From Kiritimatiellia bacterium (lineage in GTDB: Bacteria; Verrucomicrobiota; Kiritimatiellia; UBA8416; JABMPJ01): DNA of 17,284 nucleotides. The DNA is taken from positions 1-17,284 of the forward strand of contig JAOZSS010000031.1 of the NCBI GenBank assembly GCA_029939545.1, read 5' to 3'. Position numbers and translations under genes: made by a program. A model generated the notes under the pieces. The model made no database searches and was not told the origin of the DNA. It saw nothing but the letters and a program-made list of their open reading frames with translations. Positions 1-9,000 of this stretch are shown here, piece by piece. Each line of letters begins with the position of its first letter. Within the stretch, counting starts at the first letter, position 1.

Positions 1-1034
1 TCACATAGTTCGGCGAGCTTGCGCACGGTCTCACGTTTGTGTGCCGCTGCTGCCTCCTCGTCCACAGTCTCGCCTCGGTACTGGCTGAAGACACTCTGTA
101 GACCGTAGGTGAGTGCCGAGAACACGCGGGATGAGAACAGCGCACGGTACAGGTTGAGAAGAGACTTCGATCGGTACCTGAAGTTCATTGCGATCTCGAG
201 GTCCTCCATATTGTCGATGGATGGGATGCTCTTTGTGACGTTTCGGGCCTCTTCGAGGTAGTAAGCATCGCTCTGCGGATCTCCGTTGTAACCGAAGTAA
301 ACGATGACGATGTCCGGATCCAATCCCAGCAGCACCTCGCGCAAATAGACGTACAGTCCGTACAGACGTGCGCCACCTTGTCCGGCGTTGATGACCTCTA
401 TCGGCTGGGGGCTCTGCTGGAGCAGCTCCTCGAGCCGCACTGGATACGCTTTCAATCCCGCTCCGTGGCCGTGCGTGCTCGACGATCCGAGGCAGACGAT
501 CCGCTTTGTACCTTTGGGTTTCTCCTGGGAGAAGCTTCGTCCACAGGAGTCTACGAAGGACTGCTCCTCGTTGTGGTTGAAGATGTAGTTGGATTCTCTT
601 GCGATGTGGGCGACGAGATCGGCCCTGCGTACTTTCACGTCCAGAAAGTCGTTCAGAAAGGACTCGCGAAGTGCGACTTCGAGTCCGAAGACGAGGACCG
701 CCAGGACGATGAGCGGATAGACGGCCTTTCGGAATCCGCTTGGCAGATGGCGGCGGTGTCCGAGGCTCCGCAGGAGGATGACGGAAGCCACGAATACGAA
801 GAAGATCGTGCCGCTGGCGTCTGGGACGATCAGCACGAACCAGAAGAAGTTAGCCGCCTGCAGCAGGGAGACGAGATACGCCTTGTGGTACCCCACGAAG
901 GTGAGCGGAAGGCCCAGGGCCAGCAGCGAGAAGACACCGAAGAAAAGAGGCTCTCCCTCGAACGCCACGAGAGCAGCAAGGGCGCACAGAATGAAGGCGG
1001 CACTGTAGATGAGTTTCTGCTTCCCTATGCTCAT
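1..1034 (-). CDS. Membrane-anchored SGNH/GDSL-type hydrolase (3' end cut off by the window)
   Basis: The minus frame starting at the ATG at 1034-1032 stays open to the window edge, giving 344 visible residues; the C-terminus lies outside. About five hydrophobic segments fill residues 7-122, followed by an SGNH-hydrolase domain. Block I is CLGSSSTHG (residues 181-189), with Ser185 the likely nucleophile; block II is NAGQGG (216-221); block III is FGYNGD (247-252), with Asn250. The DxxH block that should supply the catalytic Asp/His would be past the edge. Family knowledge: such proteins are esterases or acyltransferases acting on acylated glycans and lipids. The ATG overlaps the stop of the upstream gene as ATGA, so the two genes are probably translationally coupled. 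Role inferred: removing or transferring acyl groups on an envelope polysaccharide. The substrate is unknown. Confidence 0.8.
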   Translation of the reverse strand, partial: MSIGKQKLIYSAAFILCALAALVAFEGEPLFFGVFSLLALGLPLTFVGYHKAYLVSLLQAANFFWFVLIVPDASGTIFFVFVASVILLRSLGHRRHLPSGFRKAVYPLIVLAVLVFGLEVALRESFLNDFLDVKVRRADLVAHIARESNYIFNHNEEQSFVDSCGRSFSQEKPKGTKRIVCLGSSSTHGHGAGLKAYPVRLEELLQQSPQPIEVINAGQGGARLYGLYVYLREVLLGLDPDIVIVYFGYNGDPQSDAYYLEEARNVTKSIPSIDNMEDLEIAMNFRYRSKSLLNLYRALFSSRVFSALTYGLQSVFSQYRGETVDEEAAAAHKRETVRKLAELC

Positions 1035-2089
1035 GCCGCCACCGTCCGGTTTCTGTACTCCTGGAACCGAGAGTTGATGATCTTCCCGCCTGCGATGCAC
1101 GCAGCGACGCAGATCGCAGGCTCTATCGAAAGAAACAGCAGTTGATTCGCGGCCAACAGGAGCAGGAACTGGGGGATTACAAGATCGATAGAGGTCGCTG
1201 AGAAGCCGAAGTGCCGGGTGATGCCGAGGACGAACGCATCGAGGCAGAATCCCAGCGCGAACAGCACCGCGAGCGTCATGAGGAAGGGCCGTGGATCCCC
1301 GGGTGGATAGTGCTCTCGGAGATCGACGAGATTGGGCCGATTGGTGAAATCTTCGTCCATGAAGACCTCACCCGACTCCGAGTCGATAGCGGTCAGGTTG
1401 TCAAAAAGGAACTGCGAACCGGGAGCCTTGGTTAACTTGAACCTACCTTGCCCTGGATCACCCGTGACCTCAATCTTGCTGACGAGTTGGCCGTCGATGG
1501 AGCACGTTATGGATTCACGCGTGGCCAGGATCTCGAAGTGCATCTTTTCGGTTGGAGGCATTCGAAGCTCCCGATCGAGACCCGATCCCTTCATGGCGTT
1601 GAGTGGGACCTCGGGATCGCGCACAACGATGTCGGCTCTGTATCGGTTGCCTTTGGCGAGATTCAACTCGAAATCAAGGGAGTACATGCCCGCCTTCGAC
1701 TGCATGAGATCGAGTTCGAACGCTACGATCTTGCTGTCCCACGGGTACAGTTTCTGGAACTCCGTTCCGGGGTAGACGTCGAAAGACAGCTCGTAGAACG
1801 GCGGCATGTCGGCAGGATGGGCGATGCTCAATCCGTTGTAGAGGAAGAGCAGCTTGTTCTCGTGGACGAATAGGGGTTTGTTCGAGTACCCCTTTGGCTC
1901 TGCCTCGAACACCAAGCCGTCCCCTCCGTACGCATGCAGGCTCGTATCTCGTTTCGCGCAGAAGAAATAGTACCGAACGGTGTCTATCAGGGCAAAATCA
2001 TACAGCAAGACTGAGGTTATTGTTGTCAGCGCAAGCAGTACAGAAGCGAAGACATATACGTGTTTCAACTTTTCTTTGCTTTGGCTCAT
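1031..2089 (-). CDS. Membrane protein with extracytoplasmic beta-sandwich domain, unknown function
   Basis: This is a 352-residue protein if the ATG at 2089 is used; a TTG one codon upstream (2092) is an equal option, and neither has a convincing ribosome binding site. One membrane segment lies at about residues 11-33. A region of about 190 residues follows, dominated by alternating beta-strand patterns; strands such as FYELSFDVYPG, ITCSIDGQLVSKIEV and GSQFLFDNLTAI recall concanavalin/LamG-like jelly rolls. Three hydrophobic segments fill about 268-336. I do not recognise a named family. It overlaps the SGNH hydrolase gene by four bases, so the two probably work together at the envelope; the beta domain could bind the glycan the hydrolase acts on (inference). 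It is divergent from the radical SAM gene at 2320. Confidence 0.7.
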   Translation of the reverse strand: MSQSKEKLKHVYVFASVLLALTTITSVLLYDFALIDTVRYYFFCAKRDTSLHAYGGDGLVFEAEPKGYSNKPLFVHENKLLFLYNGLSIAHPADMPPFYELSFDVYPGTEFQKLYPWDSKIVAFELDLMQSKAGMYSLDFELNLAKGNRYRADIVVRDPEVPLNAMKGSGLDRELRMPPTEKMHFEILATRESITCSIDGQLVSKIEVTGDPGQGRFKLTKAPGSQFLFDNLTAIDSESGEVFMDEDFTNRPNLVDLREHYPPGDPRPFLMTLAVLFALGFCLDAFVLGITRHFGFSATSIDLVIPQFLLLLAANQLLFLSIEPAICVAACIAGGKIINSRFQEYRNRTVAA

Positions 2090-2092
2090 CAA

Positions 2093-2319
2093 ACTGACCG
2101 GAATTTGCTTTTGTGTCTATCGCTCATAGCGCCCTCAATTCGCCCTTGAACGCTTTTGACAAGCAGGTTCTATCCTCACAGCGAGCGAGTTTCAAGGCTG
2201 AAGTAGACGGTGAGGACGTGAGGACGTAAAGCCATGCCATAAGGTGCTGGATTCCCGCGACGCGCTGCGGTACATTCCCGGCCGGCAACAACGAAGTAGC
2301 ATGGGGGTAAGAACCTACA
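2093..2319. other. Divergent intergenic region with an 8-bp tandem repeat and a possible structured leader
   Basis: These 227 bases separate the minus-strand membrane protein gene from the plus-strand radical SAM gene and must hold promoters for both. The sequence shows GTGAGGAC twice in tandem (2210-2225). Immediately after comes GGACGTAAAGCC (2222-2233), which differs by one base from the GGACGCAAAGCC core of class I cyclic-di-GMP (GEMM) riboswitches and lies about 90 bases before the TTG start. The upstream GCAAACC element and the downstream GGGTTGCC-like strand are not clearly present, so a functional riboswitch is doubtful. A TTGACA at 2156-2161 is followed by TATCCT after only 9 bases, too close for a sigma-70 promoter. 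Confidence 0.25.
2303..2311 (+). promoter_or_regulatory. Ribosome binding site deciding the TTG start at 2320
   Basis: GGGGGTAAG ends eight bases before the TTG at 2320. The only nearby ATG (2301) reads into a stop after eight codons in another frame, so the TTG is the best start for the radical SAM gene. Confidence 0.5.
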
Positions 2320-3777
2320 TTGACTGATATCCTGCTTATCCAACCCAGAGAGATAGACGCCGATCAGATTCTCAACCTTCCCTCGCTGCCGCTGGGCTTG
2401 TTGTCGGTGTCCACTTTGCTGCATCGGGATTACGATATTCAGATCGTGGATCAAAGGCTTCCCGGAAACTGGCAAGCGTCCATATTGGAGGCGCTGGAGG
2501 CGAAGCCTCTGGTCGTTGGTGTCACGTGTTTGACCGGTCATCAGATCCATTTTGCCATTGAAGTCTCGGACTTTGTCAGAGCCCATTCCGACGTCCCGAT
2601 CGTATGGGGAGGACTCCATTTCCCCGTCATAATTGAACAGGCATTGGCCCACCCCTCGGTCGATGGGGTCGTGTCCGGAGAGGGAGAGCAGACTTTCCTT
2701 GAGGTCGTACAAGCCCTGGCCGCCGGCCGTTCTCCGGGTGGGATACCATGCTACTGGTCTAAAGAGGACGGGGCGATCGTTGAGCCTCCAAGCAGGCCCT
2801 TCTTGGACTTCGACAGCCTGCCTGATCTGCCCTATCACCTGGTAGACTTGAAGCAATATCTGCGGTTTCGGAAAGACGGGGCCTCCATCGTGTTCGAAAG
2901 TTCCAGGGGATGCCCCAATCGTTGCGGTTTCTGTGCCTGTAACTTCTACTCTCATAGATGGCGCGCCATGTCGGCGGAGCGTGTCGTGGAGAACATCCTG
3001 CGATTCCATCGAGAGTTCGGTGCCAGTATGGTTGTCATTGTGGACGATAATTTCTTTGTGGACAAGAAGCGGGCACATGCCATTTTTGAGAGCTTGGTCA
3101 AGGCAGGGAGCCCTGTCACTCTCGACCTGCAAGGGGTGCGGGTAGATTCCTTGGAGCGCATGACAGATGAAGAATTGACGCTCATGCATCGGGCAGGCGT
3201 TGTCAAAATCAATGTCGGGATCGAATCGGGCTCGCAGAGGATTCTGGAGTTTATCAAGAAGGATATTACTGTGGAGCGGGCCATTGCCCAGAATCATCGC
3301 CTTTCCAAGACGGAGACCTATGTCCAGTATAATTTCATCACCGGATTTCCTACCGAAACCGAAGCCGAGATGAAAGAAACCATTGAGCTGGCCCTCAGGT
3401 TGTTGAAAAACAATCCCAAAGCCATGCTGAACTACTTCTGTGTCTTTTCTCCTTTGCCCGGTACGGAGCTCTATGATTTCGAGAAGCAGCAAGGGAAGCA
3501 ACTGCCTCAATCGATAGAAGAGTGGGCTGATTATGACAGGATCTACCTCAACCGGAGGGAAACAGGCGATATCAGGAAGACAAACGTGCCGCTGAACTTT
3601 GTCTCCCTTTTCGTTGATCGTAAAATTGAATACTATTCTCCATCCAAGCTTCTTCATCGCCTGGTATCACTCTACCGCCCGGTGGCCCGCTATCGTTTCG
3701 CCCGGCAGAACTTCAACTTCCTGGTGGAGAAGTGGTTTTTCGATAGACTAAACCGGCTGAGCTTCGGGCGGATGTGA
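2320..3777 (+). CDS. B12-binding-type radical SAM enzyme
   Basis: This 485-residue protein starts at TTG. Residues 1-140 form a Rossmann-like cobalamin-binding-type domain, with LPLGLLSVSTLL, VWGGLHF (95-101) and a GEGE motif (120-123); the DxHxxG histidine loop is absent, as in many members of this class. The radical SAM core carries Cys198, Cys202 and Cys205 in SRGCPNRCGFC, which would bind the [4Fe-4S] cluster that cleaves S-adenosylmethionine. The later motifs GVRVDSL, INVGIESG and FITGFPTET are those of the B12-rSAM (BchE/Elp3-like) family. Its basic, aromatic C-terminal tail of about 60 residues (for example YRPVARYRFARQNFNF) may contact membrane. Family members do methylations, cyclisations and other radical chemistry; the substrate here is unknown. 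Transcribed alone, convergent with the 3842-5770 gene. Confidence 0.85.
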   Translation: MTDILLIQPREIDADQILNLPSLPLGLLSVSTLLHRDYDIQIVDQRLPGNWQASILEALEAKPLVVGVTCLTGHQIHFAIEVSDFVRAHSDVPIVWGGLHFPVIIEQALAHPSVDGVVSGEGEQTFLEVVQALAAGRSPGGIPCYWSKEDGAIVEPPSRPFLDFDSLPDLPYHLVDLKQYLRFRKDGASIVFESSRGCPNRCGFCACNFYSHRWRAMSAERVVENILRFHREFGASMVVIVDDNFFVDKKRAHAIFESLVKAGSPVTLDLQGVRVDSLERMTDEELTLMHRAGVVKINVGIESGSQRILEFIKKDITVERAIAQNHRLSKTETYVQYNFITGFPTETEAEMKETIELALRLLKNNPKAMLNYFCVFSPLPGTELYDFEKQQGKQLPQSIEEWADYDRIYLNRRETGDIRKTNVPLNFVSLFVDRKIEYYSPSKLLHRLVSLYRPVARYRFARQNFNFLVEKWFFDRLNRLSFGRM

Positions 3778-3812
3778 TTTGAGCTGTTGACTGAGCGAAT
3801 CCCTGCAGCCAA

Positions 3813-3827
3813 GGACGGCGGCCGTCC
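3813..3827. terminator. Hairpin between convergent genes, possible bidirectional terminator
   Basis: GGACGGC-G-GCCGTCC is a perfect 7-base inverted repeat around one central base (as RNA, a 6-bp stem with a 3-base loop). It sits in the 64-base gap between the convergent genes ending at 3777 (plus) and 3842 (minus). No T-run follows on either strand, so intrinsic termination would be weak. Confidence 0.35.
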
Positions 3828-3841
3828 CCATTACCTCTCTC

Positions 3842-5770
3842 TCAGTGCGGCGAGGAGGGTGGGGAGTGTGGTTTCTCGCTGGCGTGATCGAGTCGCCAGG
3901 CGGCGATACCGTCACCGGTGAGTGCTGGACCACCGATCGCATCGGTAAGATCTGTCGACACACGGTCAAAGCTCTGCGTGTTGGCGTACCCATCCCGTTG
4001 GAGCACGAGGTAACCGAATCCAATGGCCGCGAGCTCGTTGGCCGCTTGTCGAATGGCATCGGAGGGCAACTCCGTTGGGTCCTGTCTGTCAATGGCCGCG
4101 ACGAGTGCGTTGGTTGCCACGATTTCTACGTCGGGCTCGCCACACATGAAAATGGGGGGGAGCCCACCATATATGGGGCGGTTGTGTACGCTCTGGTAGT
4201 ACATGCGTGGGTCGATGTTACGATCTGTGGGCAACTCCAGCAGCGCAAATCGGCCGGGAGCATCCCGAAGCTGCTCATAGAGAGGCGGCACATCCGCATC
4301 GGTCACCGGTAGGCTGATTCCGTCGTATCCGGTCAACAGGAAGGCCAGGAAGCACACGATAGCCACCCCCCCATGAACCCGAGCTTTGCCGAGAGCCTGA
4401 ATACGCGAGGGTAGTCGCCCCACGAGAGCAACGGATCCGCGGGCGGCGAGTGCGCCCAAGACCGTGATCGCAACGAGAACGGCCCGTGCAGGAACCATGA
4501 GGCGGGAGAATCCCGGCAGCCATTGGTAGAACCATGCGTACGGCAGCCATGCGTGCAGGCCTGTCTGGCCGTTCACGACTGGCACAGGGCCCAGCGCGAG
4601 TATAAGGAATAGGAGGCCGACAGCGACCCACTGGGCCTGTTGGCGGTGCCGATCTCTGTCTCGCCATGCGAACGCAGCCAGAAGGAGAACAAGGACCCAC
4701 TCCCCCCCGAATACGCGATCGTGGGCGTCTCCGTTCAGCACGTAAGCAGGGGCGAGACGTCCGGGCTTGGGTTCCCGTTTGCGCCGCGTGACCGCCCAGC
4801 GCCCCCCCGGCCGTGCGAGATCGGCCACGTCCATAGACCCGATGAGCGCTCGGGACGCAATCCATGCGTCGTTAGGACAATCGTCAACCCTCTCATCTGG
4901 ATTCTGTTTGTCGCGAGATGCTACCAGGTCTTTCTGCGCTTCGTGAACATCCGCAAGGGGAAACGGCCTGCCATGTGGCATGCCCCTGAAACCGAGAAGC
5001 GAGAGCTGGTGGGTCCAGAACAGCAGCAGGGGCAACAGGCAGGCCAACGCGATCCCGTGCAGGCGGAGCCCGCGCCAGAGCTGGTGTGGTCGCGCGGTGG
5101 CACGCCGCCAAACTGCACGCGTCAGCCACAGAGCGGAAAGCAAGGCATACCAGGCGGCCAGGTAGATCGACATGAGTGCCAGTGCCCACAGCGTTATCAC
5201 ATAGGCAATGACAAGCCCGCGCCTGGGGCGATCCAAACAACACAGCCACAGGTGAAGGGCCATCAGTAGCAAGCCCCACCATGCAAACTCAATGAACCCA
5301 CCGGCGATCTGCCGATAGAGGTATGGGTTCGCCATGGCAATGGTTCCCCCCACCAGTCCTGCAGATTTGTTGTCGGCAAATCGTCCTGTCAGCAGGTAAC
5401 CGGAATATCCCGTGAAGACCAGGCCTAGCAGAACGAGCCAGTTAAATACGGTTGTCACGTCGCTGACTATCCACTGTAGCGGGATTGACATCCAGAGGAG
5501 GAGCGAGTCGAATACGGCGCTGACTTCGAAGATATGGCAGGGATAAGTGATCGCATGTGACATTATGTAGCCCACATCCTGCCCGGAAAGCGCATAGTCC
5601 ATCCGCCAGAACGCCCACATGTGAATAAACGTGTCGGGGGCGGGTTCCGCGCAGACCTTGCGGCCGCCGCCAAACAGGGCCGGGCCGACCAGAAGGAGCG
5701 AGAGGAACAGGAAGCACACGACGGCAAGAAGGTGGCTGCGGTATTTGTGGAACCAGGCGTCTATCAACAT
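3842..5770 (-). CDS. YfhO/GT-C-type polytopic membrane protein (putative glycosyltransferase)
   Basis: The frame is open from 5956, but the first 62 residues there are hydrophilic, Arg-rich and unlike the family. The ATG at 5770 (MLIDAWFHK) puts a membrane segment at the N-terminus and gives 642 residues, so I prefer it, although no strong ribosome binding site precedes it. About ten to twelve membrane segments are visible. The first extracytoplasmic loop has PDTFIHMW (Asp46) followed by ITYP, the layout of GT-C enzymes, where a loop acidic residue acts in transfer from polyprenyl-phosphate sugars. A soluble C-terminal part contains FALLELPTDRN and LAAIGFGYLVLQRDGY. It shares this plan with the proteins at 6062 and 14849, so the three look like diverged paralogues. 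Likely role: transfer of a sugar or other group outside the membrane; donor and acceptor are unknown. Confidence 0.7.
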   Translation of the reverse strand: MLIDAWFHKYRSHLLAVVCFLFLSLLLVGPALFGGGRKVCAEPAPDTFIHMWAFWRMDYALSGQDVGYIMSHAITYPCHIFEVSAVFDSLLLWMSIPLQWIVSDVTTVFNWLVLLGLVFTGYSGYLLTGRFADNKSAGLVGGTIAMANPYLYRQIAGGFIEFAWWGLLLMALHLWLCCLDRPRRGLVIAYVITLWALALMSIYLAAWYALLSALWLTRAVWRRATARPHQLWRGLRLHGIALACLLPLLLFWTHQLSLLGFRGMPHGRPFPLADVHEAQKDLVASRDKQNPDERVDDCPNDAWIASRALIGSMDVADLARPGGRWAVTRRKREPKPGRLAPAYVLNGDAHDRVFGGEWVLVLLLAAFAWRDRDRHRQQAQWVAVGLLFLILALGPVPVVNGQTGLHAWLPYAWFYQWLPGFSRLMVPARAVLVAITVLGALAARGSVALVGRLPSRIQALGKARVHGGVAIVCFLAFLLTGYDGISLPVTDADVPPLYEQLRDAPGRFALLELPTDRNIDPRMYYQSVHNRPIYGGLPPIFMCGEPDVEIVATNALVAAIDRQDPTELPSDAIRQAANELAAIGFGYLVLQRDGYANTQSFDRVSTDLTDAIGGPALTGDGIAAWRLDHASEKPHSPPSSPH

Positions 5771-5999
5771 GGCAGGGCAATCGTGTCTGTTCCGCTTCGC
5801 CCCGACCCGAACTGCGGAAGGGCTGCGGTGTGTCTCTCTTCTACGGGTGCTAGTCTGGCGGAGCTTGCCTGTTCTTGTCACGCAAAAGCTGCTTGAGGGG
5901 CGATGGGGGGTTCTGTACTCTAGCCCCTCCACGGCGCTTGCCGTAGCGTAGAGCACGGTGTTGAACTGTCAGTATCGGGAACGGGACCACATGCTTCGA

Positions 6000-6028
6000 T
6001 TGCGGGCAGAGCCAGGGCGACGTATGCT
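6000..6028 (+). promoter_or_regulatory. Candidate sigma-70-type promoter of the seven-gene operon
   Basis: TTGCGG (6000-6005) and TATGCT (6023-6028) are separated by 17 bases, the optimal spacing, and match the consensus hexamers at 3 and 4 of 6 positions. A transcript would start near 6035, giving a leader of about 27 bases before the GTG at 6062. Match strength alone is modest; position and spacing are the main support. Confidence 0.35.
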
Positions 6029-6050
6029 GACCCTGAACCTTAGGATGGAC

Positions 6051-6055
6051 GGAGG
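6051..6055 (+). promoter_or_regulatory. Ribosome binding site deciding the GTG start at 6062
   Basis: GGAGG lies six bases before the GTG at 6062. No in-frame ATG follows closely enough to compete, so the GTG is chosen. Confidence 0.7.
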
Positions 6056-6061
6056 TCCATC

Positions 6062-9000
6062 GTGAAAGTGAGGCCTTGGCTGGCGAGCCCCGGAATGGCC
6101 ACATACGGCCGCCCACTCCTCCTGTATTTTCTGATTGCGCTGCTTCTCTGTCCTGCCGTCTTCGTCGGGATCCATGATCGTCTGATCGGGAATTCCAGCC
6201 ATCCGGGCTGGCATGGGGAGTGCTTCCACCAGGTTGATTTTCTGGAGAACATCCAGGCCTTCCGCCTTTCGCAGCCCTTCTTCTCGGAGCAGATCGCATA
6301 CCCGCATGGTGAGGATCTTCGGCCTTATACAGGCATCTCATTTCATCTCTACGGTTATCTCCTCGTTGCCGTGTTCGGGAATCCGGTCGTTGCGTATAAC
6401 CTCTACCTGTTGATCGCTCTGGCCTTGAATGGGTTCTGTGCCTACTTGTTGGGGCGGCATGTTTCGCGATCGACTGTCGGTGGGCTTGTGGCTGGATTCG
6501 TGTTTCTCCTCAGCCCGTATGCGCTTCTCAAGATCGATTCGGTATTCCTACAGAAAGCCATCCTGTGGTGGATTCCTCTGCTTTTCCTTTGCCTTCTGCG
6601 GTTCCTGCACTCGCACAACCGCCGCGATGCCATGCGCACGGGTCTTGTCTGGTCCCTGATGCTGGTGACCTACGCGCCGTACGCATGGTACTGTGTGTGG
6701 GCCGGCGGCGCCTTGGTTATCGTGCATCTGGTGACCCACGCGTCGTTGCGAGGAGTGGTGTTTCGGCACGGCTGGATCGCTGCGGTTCCTCCTGCTGTGG
6801 TTCTGATTCTGCTTGTCGCAAATCTCCCCGGTGGCCTGTCTATGGGCGGAGAGCTGCCATGGGCGATCCTCGATGCGCCGCGGGGGGGGCTGGACCTTAC
6901 CCATCCGTTTCGCACCATGCCCTACCGCGATTTCATTCCCATGGTCAAGGACTTGCCCGTTGGCCTTTCTGCCGTGGGACTTGTCCTTGCCGTAGTGGCC
7001 GTGCTTCGCCGCCGACAGCGCGCTGTGTTCTTCTCTGTTCTCGGACTCGTGTTCGTCCTTATAGCCGTCGGCCCCTTTTTCCATTCAAACGGTCGCATCC
7101 TGTCGCGTCTGCCGTTGCCATACTACTTTCTGGCACGATTTGTTCCCGGCGGACCTCGCCTCGGGTTTTCTATCCGTGCGCTGCCGATTGTCGAGGTCTG
7201 CCTTGCCGTCCTGGCCGCCTTGGCTGTGGGCGATCTGTTTGCCGACAATGTGAAGAAACGGCGAGTGCTGGCTGTTGGGCTGGTCGTTGTGCTGGTCGCT
7301 GAGCGGTTGCTGCTCTGGCCGGAGCTTTTCCCTCTGCGGGTGACGCCGGTGGCCGTGGACCCGGCTATGGCCAGCCTTCGACAGACTGGCGGAGTGGTCA
7401 TGCATCTGCCTGCAGCGCCCGGTGTGGATGACTGTCGTCGGTATATCTATGCAACGGCCAGTACAGGGACGCGTATGCTGAATCACTATCTGGAAACACC
7501 GCACACGTTTCCGGCGCCTCTCGATGCGCTCGTATCCGACAGCGGGGCGGTCGACTACCTGTGCCGACTTCGCGATGCGGGATGCGACACGATTGCCGTT
7601 CATCCCGACGCGTTCGTCTTGTCGTCGGCCGCCGCCGGTCTGTCTGCCGGTTCGCCGACGAGTCAAGCGACGCCCGAGGATGTTGACCGACTCACGCGCC
7701 GGTGTGGTCCGCCTGCCGCCAGCGGTTATGCGATGACAGTGTACAGGATCCCGCCAGGCCCCGTGTTGGCACCGGGCGAGCGGGTGAGCGACGCGCAGGC
7801 CCGCGCGTTCTTCGATGCGAATCCCTCCCTGTTCAGTCGTCCGCTTCAGTATCGCTTGCACCGGTTCGGCGTGCCGATCCATGGCGGCAGTTCTGAAGAA
7901 CGTGCTGCGGCATCGCAGGAAGCAGACAAGCTCTGTCAGCAGCTCCGAACATCCCCGCAGGCAACGTTCGAACTCGCCCCGTCCCTTTCCGGGGACATGA
8001 GGTCGGTGCGATGGGGGGATATGGGCTACGTATCTGAGGGTACGCTTCCCGCCTCCATCGGTGAGACCGTCTTCCGCATGAAGGAGCCGGGCGCGGTCTG
8101 TCGGGTCGATACTGACAAGAGGATCAGCATCTTCCAACTTATGGATGTGCGTCCTGGTCGCGCGTACACGTTCGAGGACTGTCGCAGCGCCGCCGCGGAT
8201 GGCGCACTACGGCGGATGCGGGACCTGGCTGTTGCTGCCGGTGTGCGGGAGGATGAGGACATGGTCTGCATTCCGGGCGGTTTGTTCCTGTTCGGGTCTA
8301 CCGACGAGGAGGTCGATCGCGCTTATCAGATGGCGCAACGTTTTGCTGGCCGCATGCATCCTGTCGATCGCCGCTGGTTCGAAGACGAGCGGGCTCGCAC
8401 GGTGACGGTGCCCGCGTTCTTCATGGATCGGTACGAGGTTACGTTCAAAGACTACCAGCGATTCCTCGATGCAACCGGCCACCGCCCTTTGCCGGAATGG
8501 GCCGTGGCGCTCGCGGCGGACAACGCGTCGCTGCCGGTCGTCGGCGTGGACTGGTATGACGCGTCCGCCTATGCGCACTGGGCGGGGAAGCGGCTGCCAA
8601 CCGAGGAGGAGTGGGAATGGGCTGCGCGTGGGGCCGAGCGCCGCTGGTTTCCGTGGGGCGATCGTGAACCCGATGGATCGCGCGGGAACTACGCCGATGC
8701 ATCCACGACATACCTGTGGCGCGATCTGCTACACGATGACGGATACGCCCGGCTCGCACCGGTGGGCAGCTATCCAGCCGGGGCAACGCCGGAAGGTGTG
8801 ATGGATCTTGGAGGCAATGCCCGCGAGTGGACGGCGACCCAGCGTCGGGGGTATATCGATCCGGATGATCATCACATCTGGGACTACGACCAGATGGCAC
8901 CTGTCGACGCAACCGTTGCGGTAGCGAAGCCGGTACCTATGTACGCTGTTCGCGGCGGAGCATGGATGAATGCTGCGGATGATCTGCGATGTTCGGATGC

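Larger units (their letters stand above)
5771..6061. other. Divergent control region between the 5770 gene and the large operon
   Basis: These 291 bases hold no convincing gene in either direction; the minus frame is open but its codons look non-coding (Arg- and Ser-rich). The region must contain promoters for the minus-strand membrane gene and the plus-strand operon. A candidate for the latter is listed separately; I found no clear one for the minus strand. Confidence 0.5.

Noticed and set aside
378..1145. A 255-residue plus-strand open frame at the left end
   Set aside because: It lies opposite the SGNH hydrolase and its partner, whose motifs are clear. The plus product is acidic and of low complexity, with no domain.
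2156..2176. TTGACA followed by TATCCT as a promoter for the gene at 2320
   Set aside because: Only 9 bases separate the hexamers; a sigma-70 promoter needs about 17, and nothing like a -10 box lies at the right distance.
2176..3657. A 493-residue minus-strand open frame opposite the radical SAM gene
   Set aside because: It is a shadow of the 2320-3777 gene: the opposite strand has clear family motifs, while this product has no recognisable domain.
5771..5956. N-terminal extension of the YfhO-type gene to 5956
   Set aside because: The added 62 residues are Arg/Ser-rich and hydrophilic and would precede the first membrane segment without any family counterpart. The ATG at 5770 fits better.
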